A DNA stretch of 7,030 nt from Spirosoma sp. Lineage in GTDB: Bacteria; Bacteroidota; Bacteroidia; Cytophagales; Spirosomataceae. The translations under genes were made by a program, and so were the position numbers. This document shows, one piece after another, positions 1-6,832 of this stretch. The stretch is from contig JAQBNX010000686.1 of the NCBI GenBank assembly GCA_028288385.1, positions 1 through 7,030 on the forward strand, given 5' to 3'. The notes under the pieces are model-generated. The model saw nothing but the letters and a program-made list of their open reading frames with translations. It was not told where the DNA came from and searched no databases. Each line of letters begins with the position of its first letter. The stretch's first letter is position 1.

Positions 1-1275
1 GTGGCTAAAAACCTAATCCGGACGATGTTTCTGGGCCTGAACGAAGCCAACAAAGGTGCCAGCCGCCCCAAAGACCAACCCAAAACCGATGTCAAAAAGG
101 TAGGTATCCTGGGCGCGGGTATGATGGGTGCGGGCATTGCCTACGTATCGGCGCAAGCGGGTATCGAAGTGGTCTTGAAAGACATATCGATCGAAGCGGC
201 CGAAAAAGGCAAGGATTACTCACGAGGCTTATTGAAAAAAGGGGTTGATCGGGGCAAAGTAGACCCGCTGAAAGTCGATGGTATCCTGAACCTCATTAAA
301 CCTACTGCCGACTACGCCGACATGCAGGGTTGCGACCTGATTATTGAAGCCGTATTTGAGAAGCAGGAACTGAAAGCAACCGTTACTAAAGAAGCCGAGC
401 CCCAATTGGCCGAAAATGGGATCTTTGGTTCCAATACGTCTACACTACCCATCAGTGAGCTAGCCCAGGCATCGGCAAAGCCTAAAAATTTTATTGGCAT
501 TCACTTTTTTTCGCCGGTCGATAAAATGATGCTGGTGGAAATTATTATGGGCAAACAGACATCGGACTATGCGCTGGCCGTAGCGATGGACTACACCCGT
601 AAAATTCGCAAAACGCCCATCGTTGTCAATGACTCGCGGGGTTTCTATACATCACGCTGCTTCGGCACATACACGTCGGAGGGGATGGAGTTACTGAAAG
701 ATGGCGTCAGCCCGATTCTGATTGAAAACGCTGGTAAAGATGCCGGAATGCCGGTTGGCCCGCTGGCCGTTCACGACGAAGTAGCGCTGGATCTCAGCCT
801 GAAGGTGATGAGTGAGTCAATTAAGGCAGGTGTTATGAGCGAAAGCGAACCAACGTATCAGATGGTAAAGAAATTTAACGAACTGGGACGGTTGGGTAAA
901 AAAGCCAAAGCTGGTTTCTATGAGTATCCGGACGATGCCCCCAAACGGCTTTGGACCGGCTTAGCCGACTTATTTCCTCTTTCTAAGCAGCAACCGTCCC
1001 TCGATGAGGTAAAAAACCGCCTGCTCTATCGACAGGCCATAGAAGCGGTACGTTGCTTTGAAGAAGGCGTTGTGCAGACAAAACTCGACGGCGACCTGGG
1101 CTCAATTTTGGCCTGGGGATTTCCGGCCTACACGGGTGGAGCGCTCTCATTTGCGGAGTTCGTGGGTATCGGTACGTTTGTGCAAACCCTCGACCACTTA
1201 GCCGATCAGTACGGCGAACGCTTCCGCCCAACGGATAAGCTGCGGGAACAGGTAAGCACAAATGAATTGGCCTGA
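1..1275 (+). CDS. fadJ: FadJ-type 3-hydroxyacyl-CoA dehydrogenase / enoyl-CoA hydratase, C-terminal part (5' partial)
   Basis: This is the dehydrogenase half of a multifunctional beta-oxidation enzyme, which oxidises L-3-hydroxyacyl-CoA to 3-ketoacyl-CoA with NAD+ in the cytoplasm. Of the 424 residues visible, 1-30 look like the linker after an enoyl-CoA hydratase domain. Residues 34-43 carry the Rossmann motif GxGxxG (G38, G40, G43). Ser147 in SNTS, His168 in GIHFFSP and Glu180 align with the catalytic Ser, His and Glu of the family. The C-terminal helical dehydrogenase domain follows, with GKKAKAGFYEY near 299-308, and a second helical repeat runs to the end. FadJ/FadB proteins are about 700 residues, so the hydratase half must lie left of the window. 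The GTG at position 1 is then probably an internal valine codon, not a start. The position usually occupied by Asn in the D-x-x-G-F-x-x-N-R stretch is Ser218. A stand-alone dehydrogenase is possible but less likely given the linker-like N terminus. Confidence 0.9.
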   Translation: MAKNLIRTMFLGLNEANKGASRPKDQPKTDVKKVGILGAGMMGAGIAYVSAQAGIEVVLKDISIEAAEKGKDYSRGLLKKGVDRGKVDPLKVDGILNLIKPTADYADMQGCDLIIEAVFEKQELKATVTKEAEPQLAENGIFGSNTSTLPISELAQASAKPKNFIGIHFFSPVDKMMLVEIIMGKQTSDYALAVAMDYTRKIRKTPIVVNDSRGFYTSRCFGTYTSEGMELLKDGVSPILIENAGKDAGMPVGPLAVHDEVALDLSLKVMSESIKAGVMSESEPTYQMVKKFNELGRLGKKAKAGFYEYPDDAPKRLWTGLADLFPLSKQQPSLDEVKNRLLYRQAIEAVRCFEEGVVQTKLDGDLGSILAWGFPAYTGGALSFAEFVGIGTFVQTLDHLADQYGERFRPTDKLREQVSTNELA

Positions 1276-1299
1276 ACTTTTCTTTTGCAAGCATTCGAT

Positions 1300-1374
1300 T
1301 AGCAAACACTGAAAAAGCAGTACGTTGGTGCAAGAATTGACTGCACCAACGTACTGCTTTTTCAGTGTTTGCTA
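1300..1374. terminator. Bidirectional intrinsic terminator within a 33-bp perfect inverted repeat
   Basis: The arms 1300-1332 and 1342-1374 are perfectly complementary over 33 bp, with a 9-nt loop at 1333-1341. The element sits in the 103-bp gap between the convergent ends of fadJ (1275) and rnhB (1379). The inner 16 bp (1317-1332 with 1342-1357) is flanked by A5 on the left (1312-1316) and T5 on the right (1358-1362). Either strand therefore reads as an A-tract, a stem-loop and then a U-tract, the layout of a bidirectional rho-independent terminator. The outer arms continue pairing another 12 bp beyond the T-tract, which a terminator does not need. Termination in both directions is inferred from form and position. 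Confidence 0.8.
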
Positions 1375-1378
1375 TTAC

Positions 1379-1954
1379 CTATATCAATCGAAAACTCATC
1401 CGGTGATACGGCGTCGGGCCAAACTGTTGGATAGCGGCCCGATGGACGCGTGTTGGGTAGCCCATGTTTTGCGCCCATCCGTAGGCAGGGAATTCACGAC
1501 CTAGTTGAACCATCAGGTTGTCGCGGTACACTTTCGCCAGCACTGAAGCAGCCGCTATTGATAAGTACTGCCCATCGCCTTTAATGATGCACGTGTGTGG
1601 AATCATGGGGTAAGGTACGAACCGATTGCCATCGACCAGTAAATGACCCGGCCGAGTATTAAGTGCATTAACGGCCCGGTGCATGGCCATAAAACTCGCT
1701 CTTGAAATATTGATGCGGTCTATTTCCTGGTGCGATACTTCCGCAACGACCCAGGCCAGGGCGTCACGCTCGATGTCAGTTTTTACCCGTTCGCGCTGTT
1801 TGGCACTGAGTTGTTTAGAGTCATTTAGAACGGGATGGGCGTAGTCTGGAGGTAGGATTACAGCTGCCGCTACTACCGGCCCGGCCAAACAGCCCCGCCC
1901 TACTTCGTCCAGGCCTGCTTCTGTGACATCGGCGTTGTAATAGGCTTTTAGCAT
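1379..1954 (-). CDS. rnhB: Ribonuclease HII
   Basis: RNase HII cleaves the RNA strand of RNA-DNA hybrids and nicks 5' of single ribonucleotides in DNA, acting in the cytoplasm in ribonucleotide excision and primer removal. The 191-residue product has the family length. Seen motifs are GLDEVGRG (14-21) with metal-binding Asp16 and Glu17 and the GRG junction-sensing loop, NDSKQLS (44-50), LVDGN with Asp108, KGDG with Asp127, SIAAASVLAK (132-141), and the C-terminal GYPT (165-168) followed by HRMSF. Asp16, Glu17, Asp108 and Asp127 match the acidic catalytic set of the E. coli enzyme. Tyr166 matches the tyrosine that reads the ribose 2'-OH. The start is ATG with no clear Shine-Dalgarno, as is common in Bacteroidota. 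The gene is last in the minus-strand run, 72 bp after batA, and ends 5 bp before the terminator repeat. I found no convincing promoter in the 72-bp gap, so co-transcription with the Bat genes is plausible but unproven. Confidence 0.96.
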   Translation of the reverse strand: MLKAYYNADVTEAGLDEVGRGCLAGPVVAAAVILPPDYAHPVLNDSKQLSAKQRERVKTDIERDALAWVVAEVSHQEIDRINISRASFMAMHRAVNALNTRPGHLLVDGNRFVPYPMIPHTCIIKGDGQYLSIAAASVLAKVYRDNLMVQLGREFPAYGWAQNMGYPTRVHRAAIQQFGPTPYHRMSFRLI

Positions 1955-2026
1955 TGGATAGTGTTGAAACCGGCTTTCCTATAGTAAATGCAGAATTTTA
2001 GCCCCAGGGCTCCTGCCAAGGCTACG

Positions 2027-3106
2027 TCAGTCTTCCAGTACATTGCCAAGTATTGTGTTTTTTAGCACCAGCGCAAACAAAAGGAATGTAATACCCCAGT
2101 AGAGATATATCCGATAAAAATCCTGCACTATCTCGTAGGCCCGAATGCGAACAGGTGCTTTCTCCAGGCGGTTGATCTGTGCAAATACGGCCCGCAGTCG
2201 ACGGGTGTCAGTGGCTCGAAAAAAGCTGCCGTTGCCGATGGTTGCAATTGTTTTTAAAACGCCCTCGTCAACGGTCGACGCATCCGTTTTGGAGTCGATT
2301 TGCCTCCCCACAGCAACGGTATAGAGCCGAATTTTAAATGCGTTGGCTAACCGGGCTGCCGTGATGGGGTCTAAATTGCCAGCGGTGTTATCGCCATCGC
2401 TTAAAAGAATAATAATCTTACTCCGTTGCTGCCAGGTCGGCTTGTCCTGCTGTTGGGTAGTGTCGGCCATTGAACCGGGCGTATCCCGCATTCGATTGAT
2501 ACACCGGGCCAGCGCATCACCAATGGCGGTGCCAGCCGTCTGAATCATCTGATCGTTCAGATCGCCGAGGTACTGTTTAACCAGGGCATAATCCGTCGTG
2601 AGTGGGCATAGCGAGAAGGCCTCACCGGCAAAGATAACCAACCCAATCCGGTCGTTTCTACGGCCATCAACAAACTTCTGCGCCAGTTGTCGGGCCGCTA
2701 TTAACCGGGTAGGTGGCATGTCGCGCTCCGTCATCGACTCCGATACGTCCAGCGCCAGCATAATGTCGATACCGTCTGACTCTTCTTCGCGCTGTTCGCG
2801 GATAATCTGAGGTCGGGCCAAGGCCACCAGCAGGAACCCTACACCCACAAATACACTGACGGGCAGCAGAAAACGCAGTCCGTTTAGTAGGGAGTATCTT
2901 ATTCGAACGAAATTACGCTCACTCGTTGGCAAACGAATTGGCCCCAGTGATACCTTAAGCCGCTGCTGCGCGCGACGATGCAGGTAATAACGCACCATGA
3001 ACAGGAGTAAAACAGCGGGGATAAGCGTAATGGCCAATGGATTAGCCAGGTGAAACTGCGACCACTGCGACGGGCGAAACCAATGTAACGAATACCAGGG
3101 CTCCAT
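2027..3106 (-). CDS. batA: BatA-type membrane-anchored von Willebrand factor A protein
   Basis: This is a vWA-domain membrane protein of the Bacteroides aerotolerance (Bat) type. These proteins are thought to assemble envelope complexes linked to stress tolerance, with no defined catalytic reaction. From the ATG at 3106 the product is 359 residues. Hydrophobic spans lie at about 21-40 and 80-97, the vWA domain at about 113-310, and a final span at about 333-349. The metal-ion-dependent adhesion site is intact: DVSES (Asp120, Ser122, Ser124), Thr193 in GTAIGDAL, and Asp237 in LLSDGDN. An in-frame TTG at 3121 would add five residues (MLRNS) and overlap the upstream gene by 11 bp. I prefer the ATG because it is the standard codon and lies 4 bp after the upstream stop (3111-3113), which suits translational coupling. 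BatB is a close paralogue, so the A/B assignment rests on position after the membrane-protein gene and on overall layout. Confidence 0.88.
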   Translation of the reverse strand: MEPWYSLHWFRPSQWSQFHLANPLAITLIPAVLLLFMVRYYLHRRAQQRLKVSLGPIRLPTSERNFVRIRYSLLNGLRFLLPVSVFVGVGFLLVALARPQIIREQREEESDGIDIMLALDVSESMTERDMPPTRLIAARQLAQKFVDGRRNDRIGLVIFAGEAFSLCPLTTDYALVKQYLGDLNDQMIQTAGTAIGDALARCINRMRDTPGSMADTTQQQDKPTWQQRSKIIILLSDGDNTAGNLDPITAARLANAFKIRLYTVAVGRQIDSKTDASTVDEGVLKTIATIGNGSFFRATDTRRLRAVFAQINRLEKAPVRIRAYEIVQDFYRIYLYWGITFLLFALVLKNTILGNVLED

Positions 3107-3110
3107 AGAA

Positions 3111-4055
3111 TTACGTAGCAACGGATGTTTCAGTTGTACCGGTTTGTGAAGTGGCAGACCGCGCGAATCCTGCCTTAAGGCCAGCTCGCTTATGGTGATA
3201 CCGCTGAGTCGCTACGTCGCTGAGCACTGTTAATGACGCGGCAGATTGTGTCGTGAAGGCCCCACCATATATCATCCGGTCGGCTTCGCGCAGGGCATTC
3301 GTTACGCGCTCATCGTCGACACGTTCAGCTATTTCGGACGTAGTAAGCGACGAATAAGGCTGAATTTCAATTCGCTCTAAATATGTTTTCCATATAATAC
3401 TCGCCTGATTGGCTGTTTCGGCGGCACTATCGGCGCTGATACGTTGGATGAGCCGGTCAAATTCACGCAGAAACCGATGATGCCGTCGATTAAGCTGGTA
3501 CAGACGCCATTGACGCCGTATGGCCCGGCCAAATAGTCCGTATAAAAGACCCGACACTCCTACTAGGCCAGCCGCAAACAAGCCCAGCACGGGATAGTTG
3601 AACTCTTGCTGCAAGGGGGCCAGTGTTGTCTGGGTAGCCAGCGTTAGCGATGAATGGTGGGTTAAACCAGCTGCAGAGGGCCGAAGCTGTGAGCGCAGGA
3701 ATACGGTATCAGTCGATGTAAAAATGGTTGTGCAATCAGTGGGATTTATTAACCGGATTGGCACCCGCAGTAGCTGAATGGAATCGATTTCAAACGAGAC
3801 CAGTGTATATACGGCACTATCGACACTAACAGCACTGGTCCCAGCTCCTATGGTGCGGGTTGTAAACAAGTCTACTTTCTGAACCCGGTAGGGTGCAAAC
3901 TGGCTGGCCGTGTCCGGGAAGAGCAAGTCGGTCGTAGGCGCATGCCGGTATGTTAAGGCATACTGAAAAGGACGCCCAATGTCGACGCTGTCCGTTAGGA
4001 AGCGGCCTACCGGTGCGGGCTGTGCAGGAAGGGCCGGATGACTTAAAGCATTCAT
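3111..4055 (-). CDS. Bat-cluster single-span membrane protein (BatD/DUF4381-like architecture), function unknown
   Basis: This gene encodes 314 residues. Its ATG (4055-4053) overlaps the TGA stop of the DUF58 gene in ATGA, so the two are probably translationally coupled. Extending the frame to 4223 would overlap the DUF58 gene by about 170 bp and adds no sensible N terminus. Residues about 16-125 look like a beta-rich extracytoplasmic domain, with short strands such as SFEIDSIQLL and PIRLI. A hydrophobic span lies at about 154-177. It is followed by a strongly basic stretch (RRQWRLYQLNRRHHR, about 180-194) and a helical C-terminal region with ADRMIYGG near 258-265. The basic residues after the span put the C terminus in the cytoplasm and the N-terminal domain outside. 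No cleavable signal peptide is visible. The position between DUF58 and BatA is the usual place for such a protein in Bacteroidota. I infer a role linking the cytoplasmic and membrane vWA partners; no activity can be assigned. Confidence 0.8.
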   Translation of the reverse strand: MNALSHPALPAQPAPVGRFLTDSVDIGRPFQYALTYRHAPTTDLLFPDTASQFAPYRVQKVDLFTTRTIGAGTSAVSVDSAVYTLVSFEIDSIQLLRVPIRLINPTDCTTIFTSTDTVFLRSQLRPSAAGLTHHSSLTLATQTTLAPLQQEFNYPVLGLFAAGLVGVSGLLYGLFGRAIRRQWRLYQLNRRHHRFLREFDRLIQRISADSAAETANQASIIWKTYLERIEIQPYSSLTTSEIAERVDDERVTNALREADRMIYGGAFTTQSAASLTVLSDVATQRYHHKRAGLKAGFARSATSQTGTTETSVAT

Positions 4056-4912
4056 TTTCTTACCCGGAACAGATCGATTAATTTGGGTACAAAATCCTCC
4101 TGCGAATCGATTGCTACATAACTGGCGTTGAACTGTCGGCAAAGCTGTTCCAGGCGCTTTTGGTTTTGCCGAAACGTATCGCGCAATCGGTTTCGAAAGG
4201 AAGCGGACGACGTATTGACCCAAACCGTCTGACCACTTTCAGTATCATGAACAGGAATGATGCCTAAGCGTGGCAAATTGACTTCGCGCTGGTCGTATAG
4301 GTGAATAACGACCAGATCATGTTTTTTTGCCAGTGCTTTCAGGTTATGCTCGTACTGGTGGTCGATGAAGTCAGACAATAGAATAACAACGCTTCGGCGT
4401 TTAAGGCAGTTGAGTGTAAACAGCAGTGCATCGGCCATATTGGTTTGGCCCGACTGAGGCTGTAATTTAAACAGACTTAAAATGAGCTGATAGCCTGTTT
4501 TCATACCGTTCTCCGGTTTAATATAGCGCTCTTTCTGATCAGAAAAACAATACATGCCAACGTGGCTGGCTTCGCGGATGGCCGACAATGCCAAGACACC
4601 ACAGATTTCTTTGGTTGCGGCCAGTTTGTCGCGGTTGCTGGGTCCAACCTGCTGCGATGCGCTGACGTCTACCACAAAAAAAACAGTCTGATCTTTCTCT
4701 TCCCGGAACACTTTCACAAATGTGCCGTGTCCTTTAGACGATACGTTCCAGTCGATGGCCCGCACGTCATCACCATACTGATACGTTCGCAAATCACTGA
4801 ATTCAAGACCTGTACCTTTAAATATAGAACGAAAACTGCCGCGCATCTGCGAATAGACCCCTATACGAATGCGAATGTCGAAATTGCGAAGCCGGAATAA
4901 GAACTCGTCCAT
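4052..4912 (-). CDS. DUF58 domain-containing protein (vWA-like)
   Basis: This is a DUF58 family protein of 286 residues, a usual length for the family. The hallmark stretch GTGLEFSDLRTYQYGDDVRA with following IDWN lies at 33-56. A vWA-like fold follows, with an intact metal-ion site: DVSAS (Asp82, Ser84, Ser86), Thr157 in QTNMADAL, and Asp181 in LLSDF. No membrane span is evident, so it is probably cytoplasmic. DUF58 proteins usually work with MoxR-family AAA+ ATPases, which are thought to remodel vWA complexes. No moxR lies next to this gene: the sequence upstream of its start is a 73-bp divergent gap and then a lipoprotein gene. It is first in the minus-strand operon and overlaps the next gene by 4 bp. 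The start is ATG, and the conserved N-terminal helix (FLFRLRNFDIRIR) begins immediately. The coding strand holds a T8 run at 4676-4683 within the strand before DVSAS. Confidence 0.93.
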   Translation of the reverse strand: MDEFLFRLRNFDIRIRIGVYSQMRGSFRSIFKGTGLEFSDLRTYQYGDDVRAIDWNVSSKGHGTFVKVFREEKDQTVFFVVDVSASQQVGPSNRDKLAATKEICGVLALSAIREASHVGMYCFSDQKERYIKPENGMKTGYQLILSLFKLQPQSGQTNMADALLFTLNCLKRRSVVILLSDFIDHQYEHNLKALAKKHDLVVIHLYDQREVNLPRLGIIPVHDTESGQTVWVNTSSASFRNRLRDTFRQNQKRLEQLCRQFNASYVAIDSQEDFVPKLIDLFRVRK

Positions 4913-4924
4913 ATCTAACGGTCG

Positions 4925-4957
4925 TTGTACTAGTTTTCAAAACAACCCCGAACTTTG
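4925..4957 (+). promoter_or_regulatory. Possible Bacteroidota-type promoter for the lipoprotein-hemG pair
   Basis: In the divergent gap, TTG at 4925-4927 is followed by GAACTTTG at 4950-4957. The latter matches the Bacteroidota -7 consensus TAnnTTTG at five of its six fixed positions, the first T being G. The 22-nt spacing is slightly longer than usual. Transcription would begin near 4964, about 22 nt before the ATG at 4986, which supports that start over the GTG at 4962. I saw no comparable match on the minus strand for the DUF58 operon. This rests on consensus matching by eye only. Confidence 0.3.
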
Positions 4958-4985
4958 ACCAGTGGGATTAGCTTACAAAGCTACC

Positions 4986-5393
4986 ATGTTTACCCCTATG
5001 CGCCGGAACCTATTTCTTACCTGCCTGAGCAGCCTGTTGCCTGTCGTGGGGTTTCTGGCAGCCTGCACCGAACTGGACGATAAGCAACCCGATAACCTAA
5101 TTTCTGAATCACAAATGGTTACTGTGCTGACGGAGATTCATTTAGCCGAAGCCCGCGTGAGCCGGCTAGGGTTGGGCTCGCTGGATTCGTCGACCATAGT
5201 TTACAAACGGCTGGAGAAGCAGATTTTCCAAAAATTAAAGGTCGATACAAGTGCCTATTCAAAAAGCTACACTTACTATTCGTCGCACCCGCTTCAGATG
5301 GAGGCTATTTATAAACAAATTACAGAGAACCTGAAAAAGAAGGCCGACGCCCAGGAAAAACAACTGCATTCCAAAAAAACCACTCGCCCATGA
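4986..5393 (+). CDS. DUF4296 domain-containing lipoprotein
   Basis: This is a small lipoprotein of a family found in Bacteroidota and of unknown function. From ATG 4986 it is 135 residues. It opens with a type II signal peptide: a basic N-region (MRRN), a hydrophobic core, and the lipobox LAAC ending at Cys27. The mature protein would be lipid-anchored in the envelope. The DUF4296 pattern is visible: NLISESQMVTVLTEIHLAEA at 38-57, a central helical stretch, then SYTYYSSHPLQMEAIYKQI at 94-112. The C terminus is lysine-rich (about 117-131). In-frame alternatives are GTG 4962, which adds eight residues, and ATG 4998, which starts at MRRN; all keep the lipobox. The stop overlaps the hemG start in ATGA, so the two are probably translationally coupled, although no functional link between the family and haem synthesis is known to me. 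Confidence 0.88.
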   Translation: MFTPMRRNLFLTCLSSLLPVVGFLAACTELDDKQPDNLISESQMVTVLTEIHLAEARVSRLGLGSLDSSTIVYKRLEKQIFQKLKVDTSAYSKSYTYYSSHPLQMEAIYKQITENLKKKADAQEKQLHSKKTTRP

Positions 5394-6745
5394 CAATCGG
5401 CATCATTGGCGCAGGCATTTCGGGGCTAACACTGGCTTATGAACTCCAACGCCGTGGCATCGGCTATTATATTTGGGAAGCATCAACCCAGCCGGGGGGC
5501 TACATCCGCTCCCAAAGGGATGCAGGTTCTGACCACCAACAGACGTATCTGCGGGAATTGGGCCCAAACTCCCTGCTGGGCGATGCCGACCTTCTGCTGT
5601 GGCTCGATGAACTGGGCCTGACACCGCAGCTAACTTTTAGTAAGCCAGTCAGCAAGGATCGCTATATCTTTCGCGATAGCCATTATCGCCGATTGCCCTC
5701 TGGACCGCCTTCGCTGCTGTTCGGTTCTTTCTTTAGTTGGAAAACCAAACTGGCTATTCTTCAGGAACGTAGTAATAAAACTATATCACCTCCGGGAGAA
5801 ACGCTGGCGCAATTTTTCCGACGGCGATTTACCACCGAAATCGTTGACTATGCCTTAGCTCCTTTTGTAGCGGGTATCTACGCCGGCGACCCCGAACGGC
5901 TGCTGGTCTCCGAAACGTTTCCGGTGCTGCTGCGATACGAACGCGACTATGGTTCGGTGCTACGGGGCCTGATCAAGAACCAGTCGACGGCTGGCCGACG
6001 GCAGTCGTTCAGTTTTCGGGACGGGATGCAAACGCTGCCCAATGCGCTGGCAGCCCAACTAACTCATTTATCGCTGAACGACCCAGTTGAGTACATTGGG
6101 CGGGTTGGTACAAATAGCTGGCTCGTAAAAAGTGCGACTGGCACACAAACCGTTGACCGGCTCGTACTGGCGGTTGGAACCGACGCAGCTGCCCGGTTAG
6201 TGAGCCATACTGATCTGAGTGAACGCTACGCTCCTTTGGCCGAGGCTTTGCGCCGAGTTGAGTACCCCTCCATGACGGTTGTCCATTCAGCTTATAAACG
6301 GGCCGATGTGCAGCATCCACTCAATGGATTCGGCGGACTGAACCCAAGGCAGGAAGGACGTTTTGCTGCCGGTCATATCTGGAGCAGTTCTATCTTCGAC
6401 GGCCGCTGCCCCGATGATGAGGTCTTGTTTACGACATTTGTCGGAGGGGCCGGAGGAGCGGAGACAAACGCCCGTAAACCCGATAACATTGTGTTTGGAC
6501 ACATTCATCAGGAACTGGCTCATGCGTTCGGTATCCGAGCAATCGAGCCGGTTTTTCGGGCCATCTATCGCTGGGAGCGGGCTATTCCGCAGTATAACGA
6601 ACATATTGTTGCTGTAAAGGACCAGGTTGAATTAGTAGAAACCGACAACCTGTTCGTATGCGCAAACTGGTATGGAGGCCTATCTCTATCAGATTGTATT
6701 GGTAAAGCACGTTCCTTTGCGGGAAAACTATCGCCTATACCCTAG
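5390..6745 (+). CDS. hemG: Oxygen-dependent protoporphyrinogen oxidase (HemY-type, FAD)
   Basis: The enzyme oxidises protoporphyrinogen IX to protoporphyrin IX with O2 and FAD, the penultimate step of haem b synthesis, usually at the cytoplasmic membrane face. The 451-residue product is close to the family length of about 460. The FAD dinucleotide fold opens at residue 3 with GAGISGL (G7, G9, G12). Glu30 follows at the end of the second strand, and GGYIRS is at 36-41. Further family marks are ELGPNSLL (56-63), SFRDGMQTLPNAL (208-220), WERAIPQYNEH (395-405) and the C-terminal FAD-binding region LFVCANWYGGLSLSDCIGKA (421-440). The symbol follows the common annotation of this FAD family; it is the hemY type of Bacillus, unrelated to the flavodoxin-like HemG of E. 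coli. The ATG overlaps the upstream stop in ATGA, and an A7 run (5373-5379) lies about 10 nt before it, which may serve as an A-rich initiation signal. Other FAD amine oxidases share the fold, but the combined motifs favour this enzyme. Confidence 0.92.
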   Translation: MTIGIIGAGISGLTLAYELQRRGIGYYIWEASTQPGGYIRSQRDAGSDHQQTYLRELGPNSLLGDADLLLWLDELGLTPQLTFSKPVSKDRYIFRDSHYRRLPSGPPSLLFGSFFSWKTKLAILQERSNKTISPPGETLAQFFRRRFTTEIVDYALAPFVAGIYAGDPERLLVSETFPVLLRYERDYGSVLRGLIKNQSTAGRRQSFSFRDGMQTLPNALAAQLTHLSLNDPVEYIGRVGTNSWLVKSATGTQTVDRLVLAVGTDAAARLVSHTDLSERYAPLAEALRRVEYPSMTVVHSAYKRADVQHPLNGFGGLNPRQEGRFAAGHIWSSSIFDGRCPDDEVLFTTFVGGAGGAETNARKPDNIVFGHIHQELAHAFGIRAIEPVFRAIYRWERAIPQYNEHIVAVKDQVELVETDNLFVCANWYGGLSLSDCIGKARSFAGKLSPIP

Positions 6746-6832
6746 ATTAACATTTTTTAATGAACTTACTAGACAGAAAATAGCGATTTCCGTGTTCCCT
6801 TAATACCCTCCTACTAACTCCTGCAGAAATCC

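Noticed and set aside
983..1333. Open frame of 116 codons on the minus strand opposite the fadJ 3' end and terminator
   Set aside because: It lies antisense to a well-supported gene, its start is inside the terminator repeat, and the translation shows no recognisable domain.
1990..2012. Small palindromic stretch (AGCCC / GGGCT) between batA and rnhB, considered as a batA terminator or rnhB promoter
   Set aside because: The stem is five pairs with a 2-nt loop and no T-run on the minus strand, and no TTG / TAnnTTTG pair with correct spacing is present.
4056..4223. N-terminal extension of the Bat-cluster membrane protein back to 4223
   Set aside because: It would overlap the DUF58 gene by about 170 bp; the ATG at 4055 gives a clean ATGA overlap, and the extension has no signal peptide or domain.
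4562..4900. Open frame of 112 codons on the plus strand within the DUF58 gene
   Set aside because: It is antisense to the conserved DUF58 hallmark region, and its translation resembles no family I know.
6746..6761. ATTAA / TTAAT inverted repeat with T-run right after the hemG stop, as a terminator
   Set aside because: The stem is five A-T pairs only and the T-run lies in the loop, so it would not form a stable terminator hairpin.
6806..6822. Two CTCCT pentamers 10 bp apart before the glycosyltransferase GTG
   Set aside because: They are pyrimidine-rich, the opposite of a Shine-Dalgarno, and too short to call a repeat or operator.
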